Notes: generated by a model not told the origin, from the letters alone. Shown: positions 51,645 to 61,053, counted from the stretch's first letter. The stretch: 64,000 nucleotides of DNA from Pseudomonadota bacterium (GCA_023416515.1 JAEZHP010000183.1:1-64000); one strand, 5' to 3'. Numbers and translations are program-made.

Positions 51645-52243
51645 GCGCCGCTTCCGACCGTGAAAAGCTGGCGAACCGTCCCGAAGCGCGCGGTGGTGAG
51701 GATCAGCTCGACCGCTATCGGAAGCTCGCGCGGATCTGGACGGTCCCAGCCCTCCTGCCATGTGCCGTCGCGGTCGCGGTAGCGGAGCGCAACCCCTTGC
51801 ACCTCGTCGATCAGCGACGACACCGAAGCAGCGCCGCCGCCGTCGACATGAGCGAAGCCGACTCGATAAAGGCGGCCCGCCTGGAGCCGATACTCGACCC
51901 GCTGAAGCGACGAGCGCGCGAGGGCGTCCGGATTGTCCCAGCCGCCGCGGACCAGAACGAACAGCCGGGTCTCCTGCCCCGCCGTGCCATAGAAGGAGCG
52001 TTGAGGCTGGCCAGTCTCGTCGCGCCACGGGCGCGGCACCGCCTGAGCGAAGTCGGCGCCGAGCAGGGTCCCCGCGCGGCGGATTTCGCTGAGGCTAGCG
52101 AGTTGGCGGTCGGCCATGTCCTGCGCCCTCACGGAGAATGACAGGAGCGCCACGCTGGCGGCGGCGATCATTCCGAAGATCGCCAGCGCGATCAGCATCT
52201 CGACCAGCGTGAAGCCGGCGGTGGCGGGCGTGCGCCTCGTCAT
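51641..52243 (-). CDS. gspJ: Type II secretion minor pseudopilin GspJ
   Basis: A 200-residue prepilin with leader and hydrophobic helix AGFTLVEMLIALAIFGMIAA (processing after Gly, Glu at mature position 5), then a head with the J-type segments LGADFAQAVPRPWRDE and LPIAVELILTTARFG. The ATG overlaps the gspI stop by four bases; the longer upstream frame is a shadow of gspI. Confidence 0.9.
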   Translation of the reverse strand: MTRRTPATAGFTLVEMLIALAIFGMIAAASVALLSFSVRAQDMADRQLASLSEIRRAGTLLGADFAQAVPRPWRDETGQPQRSFYGTAGQETRLFVLVRGGWDNPDALARSSLQRVEYRLQAGRLYRVGFAHVDGGGAASVSSLIDEVQGVALRYRDRDGTWQEGWDRPDPRELPIAVELILTTARFGTVRQLFTVGSGA

Positions 52244-52656
52244 GCCGCTGGCCTGAACAGGGTCATCGTAGCCTGCCCGATGCCCGTGGCTCCGGTGACT
52301 CGAATGGTGATCAGCTGGATGCGCGGCTCTGGAGAGCGGTCGGTGACTCGAACCCATCGCCACTGCCGGCCGGCATTTTCGACCATTCCGCTCTGGGTGC
52401 CGAACGCGGGCGGCGCTGGATCAGTCATGGTCTCGACCGCGAGATTGCGGGCCACCGTCTGAGCAAGCGCCTGTTCGGTGAGCCGAGCGCTGTTCGCGGC
52501 GGTGGCCCCGCCCAGCCTCAGGAGGGCGAGTGCGGCAAGGCTGAAAATGGCGAGCGCGACCAGCATCTCGAGCAGGGTGAAGCCATTCGCAGGCACCGAG
52601 CCGGTGCCGTCCGGCCCATGGCGAGCGAATTCAGCGCTGAATCCGGATTTCGCCAT
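52240..52656 (-). CDS. gspI: Type II secretion minor pseudopilin GspI
   Basis: A 138-residue prepilin with N-methylation motif NGFTLLEMLVALAIFSLAAL after an unusually long 25-residue leader. The head is short and carries ARNLAVETM and WRWVRVTDRSPEPRIQ, typical of GspI, which nucleates the tip complex. It overlaps gspH by 26 bases. A shorter start is not evident. Confidence 0.88.
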   Translation of the reverse strand: MAKSGFSAEFARHGPDGTGSVPANGFTLLEMLVALAIFSLAALALLRLGGATAANSARLTEQALAQTVARNLAVETMTDPAPPAFGTQSGMVENAGRQWRWVRVTDRSPEPRIQLITIRVTGATGIGQATMTLFRPAA

Positions 52657-53086
52657 CGCCGCCAATCTCGACCCGAACGCGGCGGTCGCCGCGGCGCAGG
52701 GTGAGCTCCAAGGGGTCCGCCGTGCCTGTCGAGTCGAACACGGTTCGCATCTGCTGACCGGTCGCGAGGTCCGGCCGAGTGCCGTCCTGCCAGTGGAAGC
52801 GGCCGACCTCCTGCCAGGTGCCGCCGCGGCTTCGAGCGATGGCATAGCCACCGGTGCCGACCTGGAGCGACGTCGCTCGCGATTCTATGAGGGCGCTCTC
52901 CTGAGCCGCCTTGGCGCGGGCCGCGAATGTTTCAGCCTCGACCCGAAGGCCACCGCCGGGCTCCGGCATCGCCAGCACCGCCGCCGCGGCGAGCAGACCG
53001 ACGATGACGAGGACGACCATCATCTCGACGAGGGTGAAGCCGGCGCTCATGTCCCGGGCCATGGCCGACTTATGTGTCGCGGACAT
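52631..53086 (-). CDS. gspH: Type II secretion pseudopilin GspH
   Basis: A 151-residue prepilin with AGFTLVEMMVVLVIVGLLAAA and a head (LIESRATSLQVGTGGYAIAR and WQDGTRPDLATGQQMR) that fits GspH. The start shares its A with the TAA stop of gspC (TAATG). The most membrane-proximal ATG of the leader (MSAGF) is an alternative start. Confidence 0.87.
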   Translation of the reverse strand: MSATHKSAMARDMSAGFTLVEMMVVLVIVGLLAAAAVLAMPEPGGGLRVEAETFAARAKAAQESALIESRATSLQVGTGGYAIARSRGGTWQEVGRFHWQDGTRPDLATGQQMRTVFDSTGTADPLELTLRRGDRRVRVEIGGDGEIRIQR

Positions 53087-53877
53087 TACCGGCCCTGGAC
53101 GACGAAGCGCAGGCGCTGGCCGGCGCGGTCGACGTCGAGCTGCAGGCTCGTCCCGGCCGACAGGCGGGCGAGCTGCTCGACGTGGCTCTGGGTCATCGGC
53201 GCGCCGTTGACTGCGATGATGGTATCGCCGGGACGAAGCCCCGCTTGCTCAAGCGACGGAAGGGCAATTCCGGGCCGAAGCGTGTAGCCGGACAGCTGGC
53301 CGTTCGCCTGCCGCGGTGACAAGGCCTGCAGGTAGCGCCCCATCTCGGCGCGCTGGGCGTTCGGCGCGGGAGCAGCTTGAACTGGAGGCGGCGAAGCCGG
53401 GACTCCTACGACGACCGGCGCCGCGGCAGGCTGCGGCGTCAGCGGGATTGCCGGGCCGCCGAAGCCGAGACGGTAATTGACCGTGCCCGCGGCAAGGATG
53501 GCCTCGTGCAATTGCACGCCCTGTAGACGAAGACCCGGCATCACCTCGCGTCCGATGGCAACGTAGCGCTGGCTTCCGTCCGGAAAGCCGATCACCGCTC
53601 CACCCGCCATCACGCCGTAGAGGACGAGGCCTTCGGTGAGGCCCGCTGGCGGCGGCATTGCCGCGGGAGGCGGCGCCTGAACGACGGGAATGGGCTGGGG
53701 GGTCACCGCCACGGTCGGTGTAGGACGTTGATCGGCAGGAACCAGCTCGACGCTGCTGTTCCCATCGCCGGAGGAGGGCCACAAGAGGTAGGCAAGCAGC
53801 AAGGTCGCGACGATCGCCCCGACAATCACGAACCGCTTCTCGCGCGGCTGAAGCTGCAATGCCGCCCGTGGCATCAT
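53086..53877 (-). CDS. Type II secretion protein GspC-like, with PDZ domain
   Basis: A 263-residue protein with one N-terminal helix (VIVGAIVATLLLAYLLW), a Pro-rich periplasmic linker, an HR-like section (GLVLYGVMAGGAVIGFPDGSQ, then YVAIGREVMPGLRLQGV) and a C-terminal PDZ domain (LEQAGLRPGDTIIAVNGAPM). This is the layout of GspC, the link between the inner-membrane platform and the secretin. It heads the pseudopilin genes and overlaps the PH-domain gene before it by ATGA. Confidence 0.85.
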   Translation of the reverse strand: MMPRAALQLQPREKRFVIVGAIVATLLLAYLLWPSSGDGNSSVELVPADQRPTPTVAVTPQPIPVVQAPPPAAMPPPAGLTEGLVLYGVMAGGAVIGFPDGSQRYVAIGREVMPGLRLQGVQLHEAILAAGTVNYRLGFGGPAIPLTPQPAAAPVVVGVPASPPPVQAAPAPNAQRAEMGRYLQALSPRQANGQLSGYTLRPGIALPSLEQAGLRPGDTIIAVNGAPMTQSHVEQLARLSAGTSLQLDVDRAGQRLRFVVQGR

Positions 53878-55394
53878 CGGGCGAAGTTAGTCCTCTCGCG
53901 GCTCGCGTGCGACTCCTGAATCGCCGCCGCCTTGCGGGCCGCACGGGCCGGATAGAAACGATCGAGCAAGGTGCGGGCGAGCATCTCGGCATCCTTGGCG
54001 AACAAGTCCGGTATCTCGGGGGCACCGAGCGCCGGGGCGCCGGCAGTGTCGATTGCGAGCGTGGCGAGACCGAGCGCGCGCTGAACCGGGCCGCGCGTAA
54101 CGGTCAGAGTCTGGAGCTTGTCGTAGGGGATGACCCAAGTGCGGCGGTGGATGAGGCCGGAGCGAACGACCAGCGCGCCGTCCATGAGCCCGTAGCGGGC
54201 CTTGCTCCACGCCAGCACCTGGAGGAGCGTCAGGAGCAGCGGGACGGCGCTGGCAAAAGCGAGTTCCGGCCGGATCAAGCCGAGCGCGGCGGCGATCGGG
54301 ATGAGGACCAGCCACGGCCCGCAACGGCGCAGCAAGGCACGGCGCGGAGTTCGGAGCGGCGGACGCTCGGGCGGCCTGGGAAAATCGAGCCTGTCGAGGA
54401 CGCGGTCAATCTCGTCGCGGCGGGCGAATGGCGCGGCAACCTGGACCCCACCCTCCTTCCGGTCCGCACCGAGGGTCTGGAAGGACAGGCTGGAGAAACC
54501 GAGCAAGCCGCCGAGCAGGCCCCGGTCGAGCCGCGCCGCCTGGGTTCGTCGGGCGGGGATCAGAACTTCGGACAGGGTGAACAGGCCGCGCCGGCGGCGA
54601 AGCCCTCCCTCCCCGGAGGTCAGCCGGAAGCCGAAGTCGCGCGCCACAGTTCGAGCGATACCGGTCACGAAGCCGAGCAGGATGACGAGGGCGGCGATGA
54701 GCGCGATCCCCGCAAGGCCGATCTCGCCGGCCGCCTCGACCGCCTTCTCGTTGCCGGCGCCCGCCTCATCGATCCAGTCGCCCATGTCGAACAACCCGAT
54801 GTCGTCGAGATATTGAAGAGCGCCGAAAGCGACCGCGATGAACAGAAGCGAGAAATTGAGCAGGCCGAAGAGCAGCACCCGCGGCAGGTCCATCTCGAAG
54901 ATGACGTCCTCGCTGGGCGCCTGCATTGCCTCCGGACCGGCGGCATGCCGCTCCTGCCGGCCTCGGATCGTGTCGCGCAGGCGCTGCGCCTCGTCGAGCG
55001 ACACCATGTCGAGCTTGCCTTCGTCCGCGGCCGAGCCGCCCGTCTCGACTCGCACCCGCGCGGTGCCGATCAGGCGCGCGAGCAGAGGCCGTTCGATCGC
55101 GACGTCCTGAACCCGATCGAACGGAATGACCCGGCGCTGGCGGCTGATAAGGCCCTGTTCGATGATGATCTCGCCGGGCAGCATTTCGTAGGTGAAGCGG
55201 CGCCAGGTCAGCACCGCAATCGCCGCCATGATCATGAGCACGAGGCCGATGGCGCCGAACACGCCCGCAGCGGCGAGGAAGCCCTCGTCGCGGGTCGCGG
55301 TCATGATTCCGAACAGGCCGGCAGCGGCGCCCGGAAGCGCCTTGAGGCTGCCGTGGATCATCGCGGCCGGGTGAAGCCGCCGCTTTTCGCTCAC
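53874..55394 (-). CDS. Bacterial PH-domain membrane protein (YdbT-like)
   Basis: A 506-residue protein with paired helices followed by YdbS-type PH repeats, each marked by a sequence such as QRRVIPFDRVQDVAIERPLLARLIG or HRRTWVIPYDKLQTLTVTR. Three repeats are visible (about 75-160, 240-330 and 400-480), as in YdbT. Role unknown; related pairs affect membrane homeostasis and antimicrobial resistance. It overlaps YdbS-like and gspC genes by four bases each. Confidence 0.88.
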   Translation of the reverse strand: MSEKRRLHPAAMIHGSLKALPGAAAGLFGIMTATRDEGFLAAAGVFGAIGLVLMIMAAIAVLTWRRFTYEMLPGEIIIEQGLISRQRRVIPFDRVQDVAIERPLLARLIGTARVRVETGGSAADEGKLDMVSLDEAQRLRDTIRGRQERHAAGPEAMQAPSEDVIFEMDLPRVLLFGLLNFSLLFIAVAFGALQYLDDIGLFDMGDWIDEAGAGNEKAVEAAGEIGLAGIALIAALVILLGFVTGIARTVARDFGFRLTSGEGGLRRRRGLFTLSEVLIPARRTQAARLDRGLLGGLLGFSSLSFQTLGADRKEGGVQVAAPFARRDEIDRVLDRLDFPRPPERPPLRTPRRALLRRCGPWLVLIPIAAALGLIRPELAFASAVPLLLTLLQVLAWSKARYGLMDGALVVRSGLIHRRTWVIPYDKLQTLTVTRGPVQRALGLATLAIDTAGAPALGAPEIPDLFAKDAEMLARTLLDRFYPARAARKAAAIQESHASRERTNFAR

Positions 55395-55852
55395 AGCAGG
55401 TCTTGGCGGATCTTGCCGCGAATATGGTCGCGCATCTGCTCGGCGTCGGACTGGGCAAGCCCCGGCAGCTTCACCGCCGAGCCGCGTGTCCCCGCCGTGT
55501 TGAGCACCAGTGTGGCAAGGCCGAAGGCGCGCTCGAGCGGGCCCTGGGCAAGATCGATATGCTGGACGCGGCCGAACGGCACGAGCGAGAGCGCTCTGAC
55601 GAGCAGGCCGTGGCGGACCGCAAGCTCGTCCTCCTCCATTCGATAGCCCCAGGCGGCATAGCGCCGCGCCGGCATCCGCCAGATCCCGACCAGGATCAGA
55701 AGGGCGCCCACGCCGAGCACGGTGCCGAACGGCAGCGGATTGATCTCAGCGAGCACAAGCTCGGCAATCAGGAGGAGAAGTGCGAGAGCCGCCCCCGCGA
55801 TCCCGAAGCGGATTCGAAGCACGGCGCGCTGCTTGGGGTGGAGCGGAGTCAT
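55391..55852 (-). CDS. Bacterial PH-domain membrane protein (YdbS-like)
   Basis: A 153-residue protein with two helices (FGIAGAALALLLLIAELVLA and PFGTVLGVGALLILVGIW) and one PH domain (LVPFGRVQHIDLAQGPLERAFG then LATLVLNTAG). The start MTPLHPKQ has AAGGAGCA directly before it; a longer frame upstream is not supported. It is the first gene of the PH/pseudopilin operon and overlaps the YdbT-like gene by ATGA. Confidence 0.88.
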   Translation of the reverse strand: MTPLHPKQRAVLRIRFGIAGAALALLLLIAELVLAEINPLPFGTVLGVGALLILVGIWRMPARRYAAWGYRMEEDELAVRHGLLVRALSLVPFGRVQHIDLAQGPLERAFGLATLVLNTAGTRGSAVKLPGLAQSDAEQMRDHIRGKIRQDLL

Positions 55853-55961
55853 TGCTCCTTCATCCCCGCAAATGCCCAAGGCGACAAGCCGGGCTTTTCG
55901 GAGCCGCAACCGCTGCTAAGAGTCAAGCGCGCGCCGAGCGCGAGGGAGTGTCAGCTTTACC

Positions 55962-56819
55962 ATGTTCAATCGTTCCTTCAGGCGGTCCGTGCTGTTCGGC
56001 GCTTTGGTGGCGCTGTTCGGCCTCGCCGGCTACTGGATCTACGAGCGCACGCGCCCGGCCGAGCCCCAGGCGGTGCCGGAATATGATCCGGCGACTCTCG
56101 CGGGCCAGCGGCCCGACCTCGATGTGCCGTTCGTATCGACCGAATATGACATCGTTCGAGCGATGCTCGACCTTGCCGGCACCAATGGCGAGGACCTGGT
56201 CATCGATCTCGGCTCCGGCGACGGCCGAATTCCGATCATCGCAGCCCGCGACAAGGGCGCCCGCGGCCTCGGGGTCGATCTCGACCCGGCGCGGATCCGC
56301 GAGTCGACCGCCAATGCGCTCCGGGCCGGGGTCGGGGAACGGGTGATCTTCCGCCAGCAAGACCTGTTCGTGACCCCGCTCGCGGACGCGACCGTGCTGA
56401 CCCTTTACCTGCTGCCCGAGATCAACATGCAATTGCGCCCCCGCATCCTCGGCGAAATGCGGCCCGGTGCACGCGTGGTCAGCAACACGTTCGACATGGG
56501 CGACTGGCGGCCAGACGCTCGCCGCAACGTCCAGAACAGCAACATCTTCCTGTGGATCATCCCTGCTAAGGTAGAGGGGCGTTGGCAGCTCCGCACCGGG
56601 GACGGCGAGGCCAGACTGACTCTTCGTCAGCAATTCCAGCAGGTGTCGGGCACCGCTGAAGCCAACGGACGATCCGTGCCGCTGAGCGAGGTGCAACTGC
56701 GTGGCGCCCAGATCGCGTTCACGGCGGACCTCGGTGGCGGTCCGCGCCGCTTCGTCGGCCGGGTCGACGGCGCCAACATGGCCGGAGAGGGTTGGCAGGC
56801 GGCGCGCCTGGCCAGTTGA
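55962..56819 (+). CDS. Membrane-anchored SAM-dependent methyltransferase
   Basis: A 285-residue protein with one N-terminal helix (VLFGALVALFGLAGYWIY), a linker and a class I methyltransferase core (LVIDLGSGDGRIPIIAA, then GVDLDPARIRE and TLYLLPEINMQLRP). It matches the family often annotated as protein-lysine N-methyltransferase-like. The last 100 residues are a beta-rich extension of unknown use. Substrate unknown. Its stop overlaps the likely TTG start of the PAP2-like gene. Confidence 0.8.
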   Translation: MFNRSFRRSVLFGALVALFGLAGYWIYERTRPAEPQAVPEYDPATLAGQRPDLDVPFVSTEYDIVRAMLDLAGTNGEDLVIDLGSGDGRIPIIAARDKGARGLGVDLDPARIRESTANALRAGVGERVIFRQQDLFVTPLADATVLTLYLLPEINMQLRPRILGEMRPGARVVSNTFDMGDWRPDARRNVQNSNIFLWIIPAKVEGRWQLRTGDGEARLTLRQQFQQVSGTAEANGRSVPLSEVQLRGAQIAFTADLGGGPRRFVGRVDGANMAGEGWQAARLAS

Positions 56820-57487
56820 GGCGAGCGAGGGTGCCGATCCTCCTTGCCGGGCTGCTCCTGTCCTTCCTGGTCATGCTGTTGTTCGGCGGCACGGAGTTCG
56901 ACCGCGGCCTGTTCATGCTGCTTCGAATCGAGGGTGGACCCGACCTGGCAATTGCGGGCGCCATCGCCGAGCAGGCGACCCGTCCGCTCGTCCTCGCCGC
57001 CATGGGCGGAGCCGGCGCTGCGCTTCTCGCGGTTCGCCGCCAGTGGCGCGCCGCGCTCCTGCTGATCGCACTCACCGCGGGGGTGCTGCTGCTGACGGCC
57101 TATCTCGGCAGGATCACTGCGCCGCTGCGCCCGCTGCCGGGCGAGCGGCTCGCCGACAGCCAGGTCTCGCTGTTTCCGAATGAAGCTGCGGCCGGCGCCG
57201 CTGCGGTGTGGCTAGGGCTGGCATTCCTACTCACCACGCACCGGCCCTGGCGAGCACTCTCCGCCGGGCTGGCCGTGTTCCTCGCGATGGCCGTCGGAGC
57301 GCACCAGCTCGTCAACGGCCTTGCCTGGCCGAGCGACGTGATCGGCGGGTGGGCGCTCGGGCTCTTCTGGGCGCTCCTGCTGCTCTGGCTGGCCGGCGCC
57401 GACCTCGGCGACGGAGCGGCGCGAGCGACCCGTCCCAGAAACAGGGAAAGGCGCGAGTCCGGCCTGCACGGGTCGAACGACAGGTAG
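56816..57487 (+). CDS. PAP2-superfamily membrane protein with eroded active site
   Basis: A 223-residue protein with six helices arranged as in PAP2 phosphatases. The three phosphatase motifs are recognisable by position but altered: GRITAPLRP is close to the first motif, FPNEAAAGAAAVW replaces the PSGH of the second, and HQLVNGLAWPSDVIGG lacks the usual SRxxxxxH His. Both catalytic His are therefore gone, so hydrolysis is doubtful. The TTG at 56816 is chosen because it overlaps the previous stop; TTG at 56792 or GTG at 56831 are alternatives. Confidence 0.75.
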   Translation: MRRARVPILLAGLLLSFLVMLLFGGTEFDRGLFMLLRIEGGPDLAIAGAIAEQATRPLVLAAMGGAGAALLAVRRQWRAALLLIALTAGVLLLTAYLGRITAPLRPLPGERLADSQVSLFPNEAAAGAAAVWLGLAFLLTTHRPWRALSAGLAVFLAMAVGAHQLVNGLAWPSDVIGGWALGLFWALLLLWLAGADLGDGAARATRPRNRERRESGLHGSNDR

Positions 57488-57488
57488 A

Positions 57489-58127
57489 TCAGACGCGGCG
57501 GAAGACGACCGTCAGGTTGTTAGCCGGCATCTCGACCACGCGCTCCAACTCGAAACCGGCCTTCGACGCCTCGGCCACCACGTCCTCGAGCAGGCGCAGG
57601 CCCCATTCCGGATTACGTGACTTGAGAGACCGGTCGAACGACTCGTTGCTGGGCGCGGTGGCCACGCCGTTGCGACGATAGGCGCCGTAGAGGATGAGAG
57701 GAACCCCGGCCGCAAGCACCCGCGACGCGCCACTGAGCAGGCCGAGGGTCGCCCTCCACGGGCTGATGTGGATCATGTTGATGCACAAGAGCGCATCGGC
57801 GCGATCGACCGGCCAGTCGACGGCCGCCGCATCGAGAGCGAGAGGCGGCAAGAGATTGGCCGGTGCCTCGCTTCGCCACGCCTCGATCGACGACAAAGCC
57901 AGCGGATCGGGATCCGTCGGCTGGAAAGTCAGGTCGGGGAAGGCGCGAGCGAAGTGGAGGGCATGCTCTCCCGTCCCGCTCGCCACTTCCAGGACGAGTC
58001 CCGCCGCCGGCAGCACCTCACGCAGCACCTCGATGATCGGGCCCGCGTTGCGCGCCACGTGCGGCGCGACACGCCGCTGCGGACCCGCGTCGGGCTCGAA
58101 TACGAAGGGCTGCGGCGGCTCCGCCAT
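57489..58127 (-). CDS. DUF938-family SAM-dependent methyltransferase
   Basis: A 212-residue protein beginning FVFEPDAGPQRRVAPHVARN, with SAM motif VLEVASGTGEHALHFA and CINMIHISPWRAT, typical of DUF938 proteins. The function of this family is not established. The ATG shares its A with the TAA stop of gcvPB (TAATG), so it is the last gene of the gcv operon. A longer in-frame start (58163) would overlap gcvPB and is less likely. Confidence 0.85.
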   Translation of the reverse strand: MAEPPQPFVFEPDAGPQRRVAPHVARNAGPIIEVLREVLPAAGLVLEVASGTGEHALHFARAFPDLTFQPTDPDPLALSSIEAWRSEAPANLLPPLALDAAAVDWPVDRADALLCINMIHISPWRATLGLLSGASRVLAAGVPLILYGAYRRNGVATAPSNESFDRSLKSRNPEWGLRLLEDVVAEASKAGFELERVVEMPANNLTVVFRRV

Positions 58128-59692
58128 TACTCCGCGGCTTGGGCCGGCTCCGGATCCTTCCACACCAGCACGGGCTTGCGCGCGGCAAGCGTCTCGTCGA
58201 GCCGCCGCCGCGGGGCGTGGATGGGCGCGGCCTTGAGGCTCTGGTCGCCCGCCTTGGCGCGCTCGGCCACCGAGCGAAGCGCGCCGATGAACTGATCGAG
58301 CGCCGCCTTCGACTCGGTCTCGGTCGGCTCGACCAGCATCGCCCCATGCACCACCAGCGGGAAGTACATGGTCATCGGGTGGAAGCCCTCGTCGATCAGC
58401 GCCTTGGCGAGATCGAGCGTGGTGAGGCCCTCGCCGAAGCCCTTATCGCTGAACAGGGCCTCGTGCATGCACGGGCCGCTGCCGCCGAACGGCGCGTCGA
58501 GCACGTCGTCGAGGCTGCGGAGGATGTAGTTGGCGTTGAGCACCGCATCCTCGGCGACCTGGCGCAGGCCGTCGGCACCGTGGCTGAGGATGTAGCTCAG
58601 CGCGCGGGTGAACATGCCCATCTGGCCGTGAAAGGCGACCATCCGGCCGAAGCTTCTGCCGTGATGCTCCTGCGCGGTCTCCTCCTCGACGAGGGCATAG
58701 TGATCGCCCTGCTTCTCGACGAACGGGAGCGGCGCGAAGGGCGTCAGCGCCTCTGAGAAGACCACGGGGCCGGAGCCCGGACCGCCGCCGCCATGCGGGG
58801 TGGAGAAGGTCTTGTGGAGGTTGATATGCATCGCGTCGATGCCGAGGTCGCCGGGGCGGACTCGGCCGACGATGGCGTTGAAATTGGCGCCGTCGCAATA
58901 GACGAAGCCGCCCGCGGCGTGGACCGCCTCGCTGATCGCGATCATGTCCGGCTCGAACAGGCCGCAGGTATTGGGGTTGGTGATCATCACGCCCGCGACG
59001 TCCGGCCCCAGGCGCGCCTTCAGGGCCTCGACGTCGACTCGGCCGCGGCTCGTCGCCGGGATGTCCTCGACCCGGTAGCCGGCGAAGGCCGCGGTCGCCG
59101 GGTTGGTGCCGTGGGCGCTTTCCGGAACGAGGATGACCTCGCGCTTGTCGCCTCGTGCCTCCAGCGCGGAGCGGATCGCGAGCAGGCCGCACAGCTCGCC
59201 GTGCGCACCGGCCTTCGGGCTCATCGCCACCGAATGCATTCCGGTGAGCTTGACCAGCCACTCGCCGAGCGTCTGGACCAGCTCCAGGGCGCCCTGCACG
59301 GTGTCGATCGGCTGCAGCGGATGGATGTCGGCGAAGCCGGGCATCCGCGCAACCTTCTCGTTGAGGCGCGGATTGTGCTTCATCGTGCACGATCCGAGCG
59401 GGAACAGGCCGAGATCGATGGCGTAGTTCTGGCGGCTGAGGCGGGTATAGTGGCGAACCGCCTCCGGCTCGGACAGGCCGGGCAAGCCGATCGGGCGATT
59501 TCGCTCCATTCCGCCGAGACGCGACACGCCGGCCGGGACTTCCGCGAAATCCACCCCGGTCATGTCGGTATCGCCGATCTCGAACAGCAATGCCTCTTCG
59601 AGCATCAGCGCACGGTTGCCGGTGAAGGTGCTCGCCTCGCTGTCGCCAGCCTCGGGCGCGGTTGGGCGCCAGCCGCTCTGGTTGATGGTCAC
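58127..59692 (-). CDS. gcvPB: Glycine decarboxylase P-protein subunit 2
   Basis: This is the PLP-binding half of the split P-protein, which decarboxylates glycine and passes the aminomethyl group to lipoyl-GcvH. The 521 residues include INLHKTFSTPHGGGGPGSGP with the PLP-binding Lys (about residue 293) and the GSCTMKHNPR motif. It overlaps gcvPA by ATGA. Confidence 0.96.
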   Translation of the reverse strand: MTINQSGWRPTAPEAGDSEASTFTGNRALMLEEALLFEIGDTDMTGVDFAEVPAGVSRLGGMERNRPIGLPGLSEPEAVRHYTRLSRQNYAIDLGLFPLGSCTMKHNPRLNEKVARMPGFADIHPLQPIDTVQGALELVQTLGEWLVKLTGMHSVAMSPKAGAHGELCGLLAIRSALEARGDKREVILVPESAHGTNPATAAFAGYRVEDIPATSRGRVDVEALKARLGPDVAGVMITNPNTCGLFEPDMIAISEAVHAAGGFVYCDGANFNAIVGRVRPGDLGIDAMHINLHKTFSTPHGGGGPGSGPVVFSEALTPFAPLPFVEKQGDHYALVEEETAQEHHGRSFGRMVAFHGQMGMFTRALSYILSHGADGLRQVAEDAVLNANYILRSLDDVLDAPFGGSGPCMHEALFSDKGFGEGLTTLDLAKALIDEGFHPMTMYFPLVVHGAMLVEPTETESKAALDQFIGALRSVAERAKAGDQSLKAAPIHAPRRRLDETLAARKPVLVWKDPEPAQAAE

Positions 59693-61047
59693 GCCAGCAC
59701 CTCCTCGAGCGCTACGCTGAGCGCTTCAACATCCTCGTCGGTCACCGTCTCGGTCACCGCCACGATCAATCCGTTTTGAAGCTCAGCAGCGTCCGGATAG
59801 AGCCGGCCGAGGGACACGCCGCCGAGCACGCCCTTCTCCGCCATCGCGCGGACGGCGGGGCGCGCTTCCTTGGGCAGGCGCAGGGTGAATTCGTTGAAGA
59901 AGCTGTCGTTGACCAGCTCCACGCCCGGCAGCTTCGTCAGCCGCTCCGCGGCGGCAACCGCCTTGGCATGGTTGAGGGCTGCGAGCTGGCGAAGCCCCTT
60001 CTCGCCCAGCAGCGTCATGTGCGCGGTCCAGGCGAGCGCGCACAGCACCGAGCTGGTGCAGATATTCGACGTCGCCTTCTCGCGGCGGATATGCTGCTCG
60101 CGGGTGGACAGGGTGAGGACGAAGCCGCGCTTGCCCTCGGCATCCACCGTCTGGCCGGTGAGGCGGCCGGGCATCTGACGGACGAGCTTCTCGGAACAGG
60201 CGAACAGGCCCACGTACGGACCGCCGAACTGAAGGCCGACGCCGATCGACTGGCCTTCGCCGACGACGATGTCGGCGCCCATCTCGCCGGGCGAGCGGAT
60301 CGCTCCAAGCGCCACCGGCTCAGTGACGACGGCGACCAGCAATGCCTTCTTCGCATGGCATGCTTCGGCCAGCGCGGTCAGATCGCCGATTCGGCCCAGG
60401 ATGTCGGGATATTGGACGACGACGCAGGACGTGTCGTCGTCGATCGAGTCGATGAGGCTCTGCGTGTCGGTTTCGGCGCTCAGCTCCGGAAGGCGCGTGT
60501 CGAGCACGTCGCCGGTGAACTTCGCCATCGTGTTGGCGACCGACACGTAATGCGGGTGAAGGCCGCCGGAGAGGATCGCCTTGCCGCGGCGGGTGACGCG
60601 TCGCGCCATGGTGATCGCCTCCCAGCAGGCGGTCGAGCCGTCATACATCGACGCGTTGGCGACGTCGCAGCCGAACAGGCGCGCGACCTGGGTCTGGAAT
60701 TCGAACAGGACTTGCAACGTGCCCTGGGCGATCTCCGGCTGATAGGGCGTGTAGCTCGTCAGGAACTCGCCGCGTTGAATGATATGATCGACACTCGCCG
60801 GTACGTGGTGACGATAGGCGCCGGCACCGAGGAAGAACGGCACTTCGCCCGCGACCAGGTTCTTTCGCGCCATCGCGCCGAGCTGGCGCTCGACCGACAG
60901 CTCCGACGCATGGTCGGGAAGGTCCGCGATCTTGCCGGCGAGCCGCGCTGCCTCGGGCACGTCGACGAACAGATCGTCGACCGACCCGGCGCCGATCACG
61001 CCGAGCATCTGCTCGCGATCGGCTTGTGAGAGTGGGAGATAACGCAT
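59689..61047 (-). CDS. gcvPA: Glycine decarboxylase P-protein subunit 1
   Basis: A 452-residue partner of GcvPB, lacking the PLP lysine but with the same fold. Characteristic segments are FLGAGAYRHHVPASVDHI, TSYTPYQPEIAQGTLQ and NASMYDGSTACWEA. The start MRYLPLSQADREQML is standard. It lies six bases after the methyltransferase gene in the gcv operon. Confidence 0.96.
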   Translation of the reverse strand: MRYLPLSQADREQMLGVIGAGSVDDLFVDVPEAARLAGKIADLPDHASELSVERQLGAMARKNLVAGEVPFFLGAGAYRHHVPASVDHIIQRGEFLTSYTPYQPEIAQGTLQVLFEFQTQVARLFGCDVANASMYDGSTACWEAITMARRVTRRGKAILSGGLHPHYVSVANTMAKFTGDVLDTRLPELSAETDTQSLIDSIDDDTSCVVVQYPDILGRIGDLTALAEACHAKKALLVAVVTEPVALGAIRSPGEMGADIVVGEGQSIGVGLQFGGPYVGLFACSEKLVRQMPGRLTGQTVDAEGKRGFVLTLSTREQHIRREKATSNICTSSVLCALAWTAHMTLLGEKGLRQLAALNHAKAVAAAERLTKLPGVELVNDSFFNEFTLRLPKEARPAVRAMAEKGVLGGVSLGRLYPDAAELQNGLIVAVTETVTDEDVEALSVALEEVLA

Positions 61048-61053
61048 TCGAGT

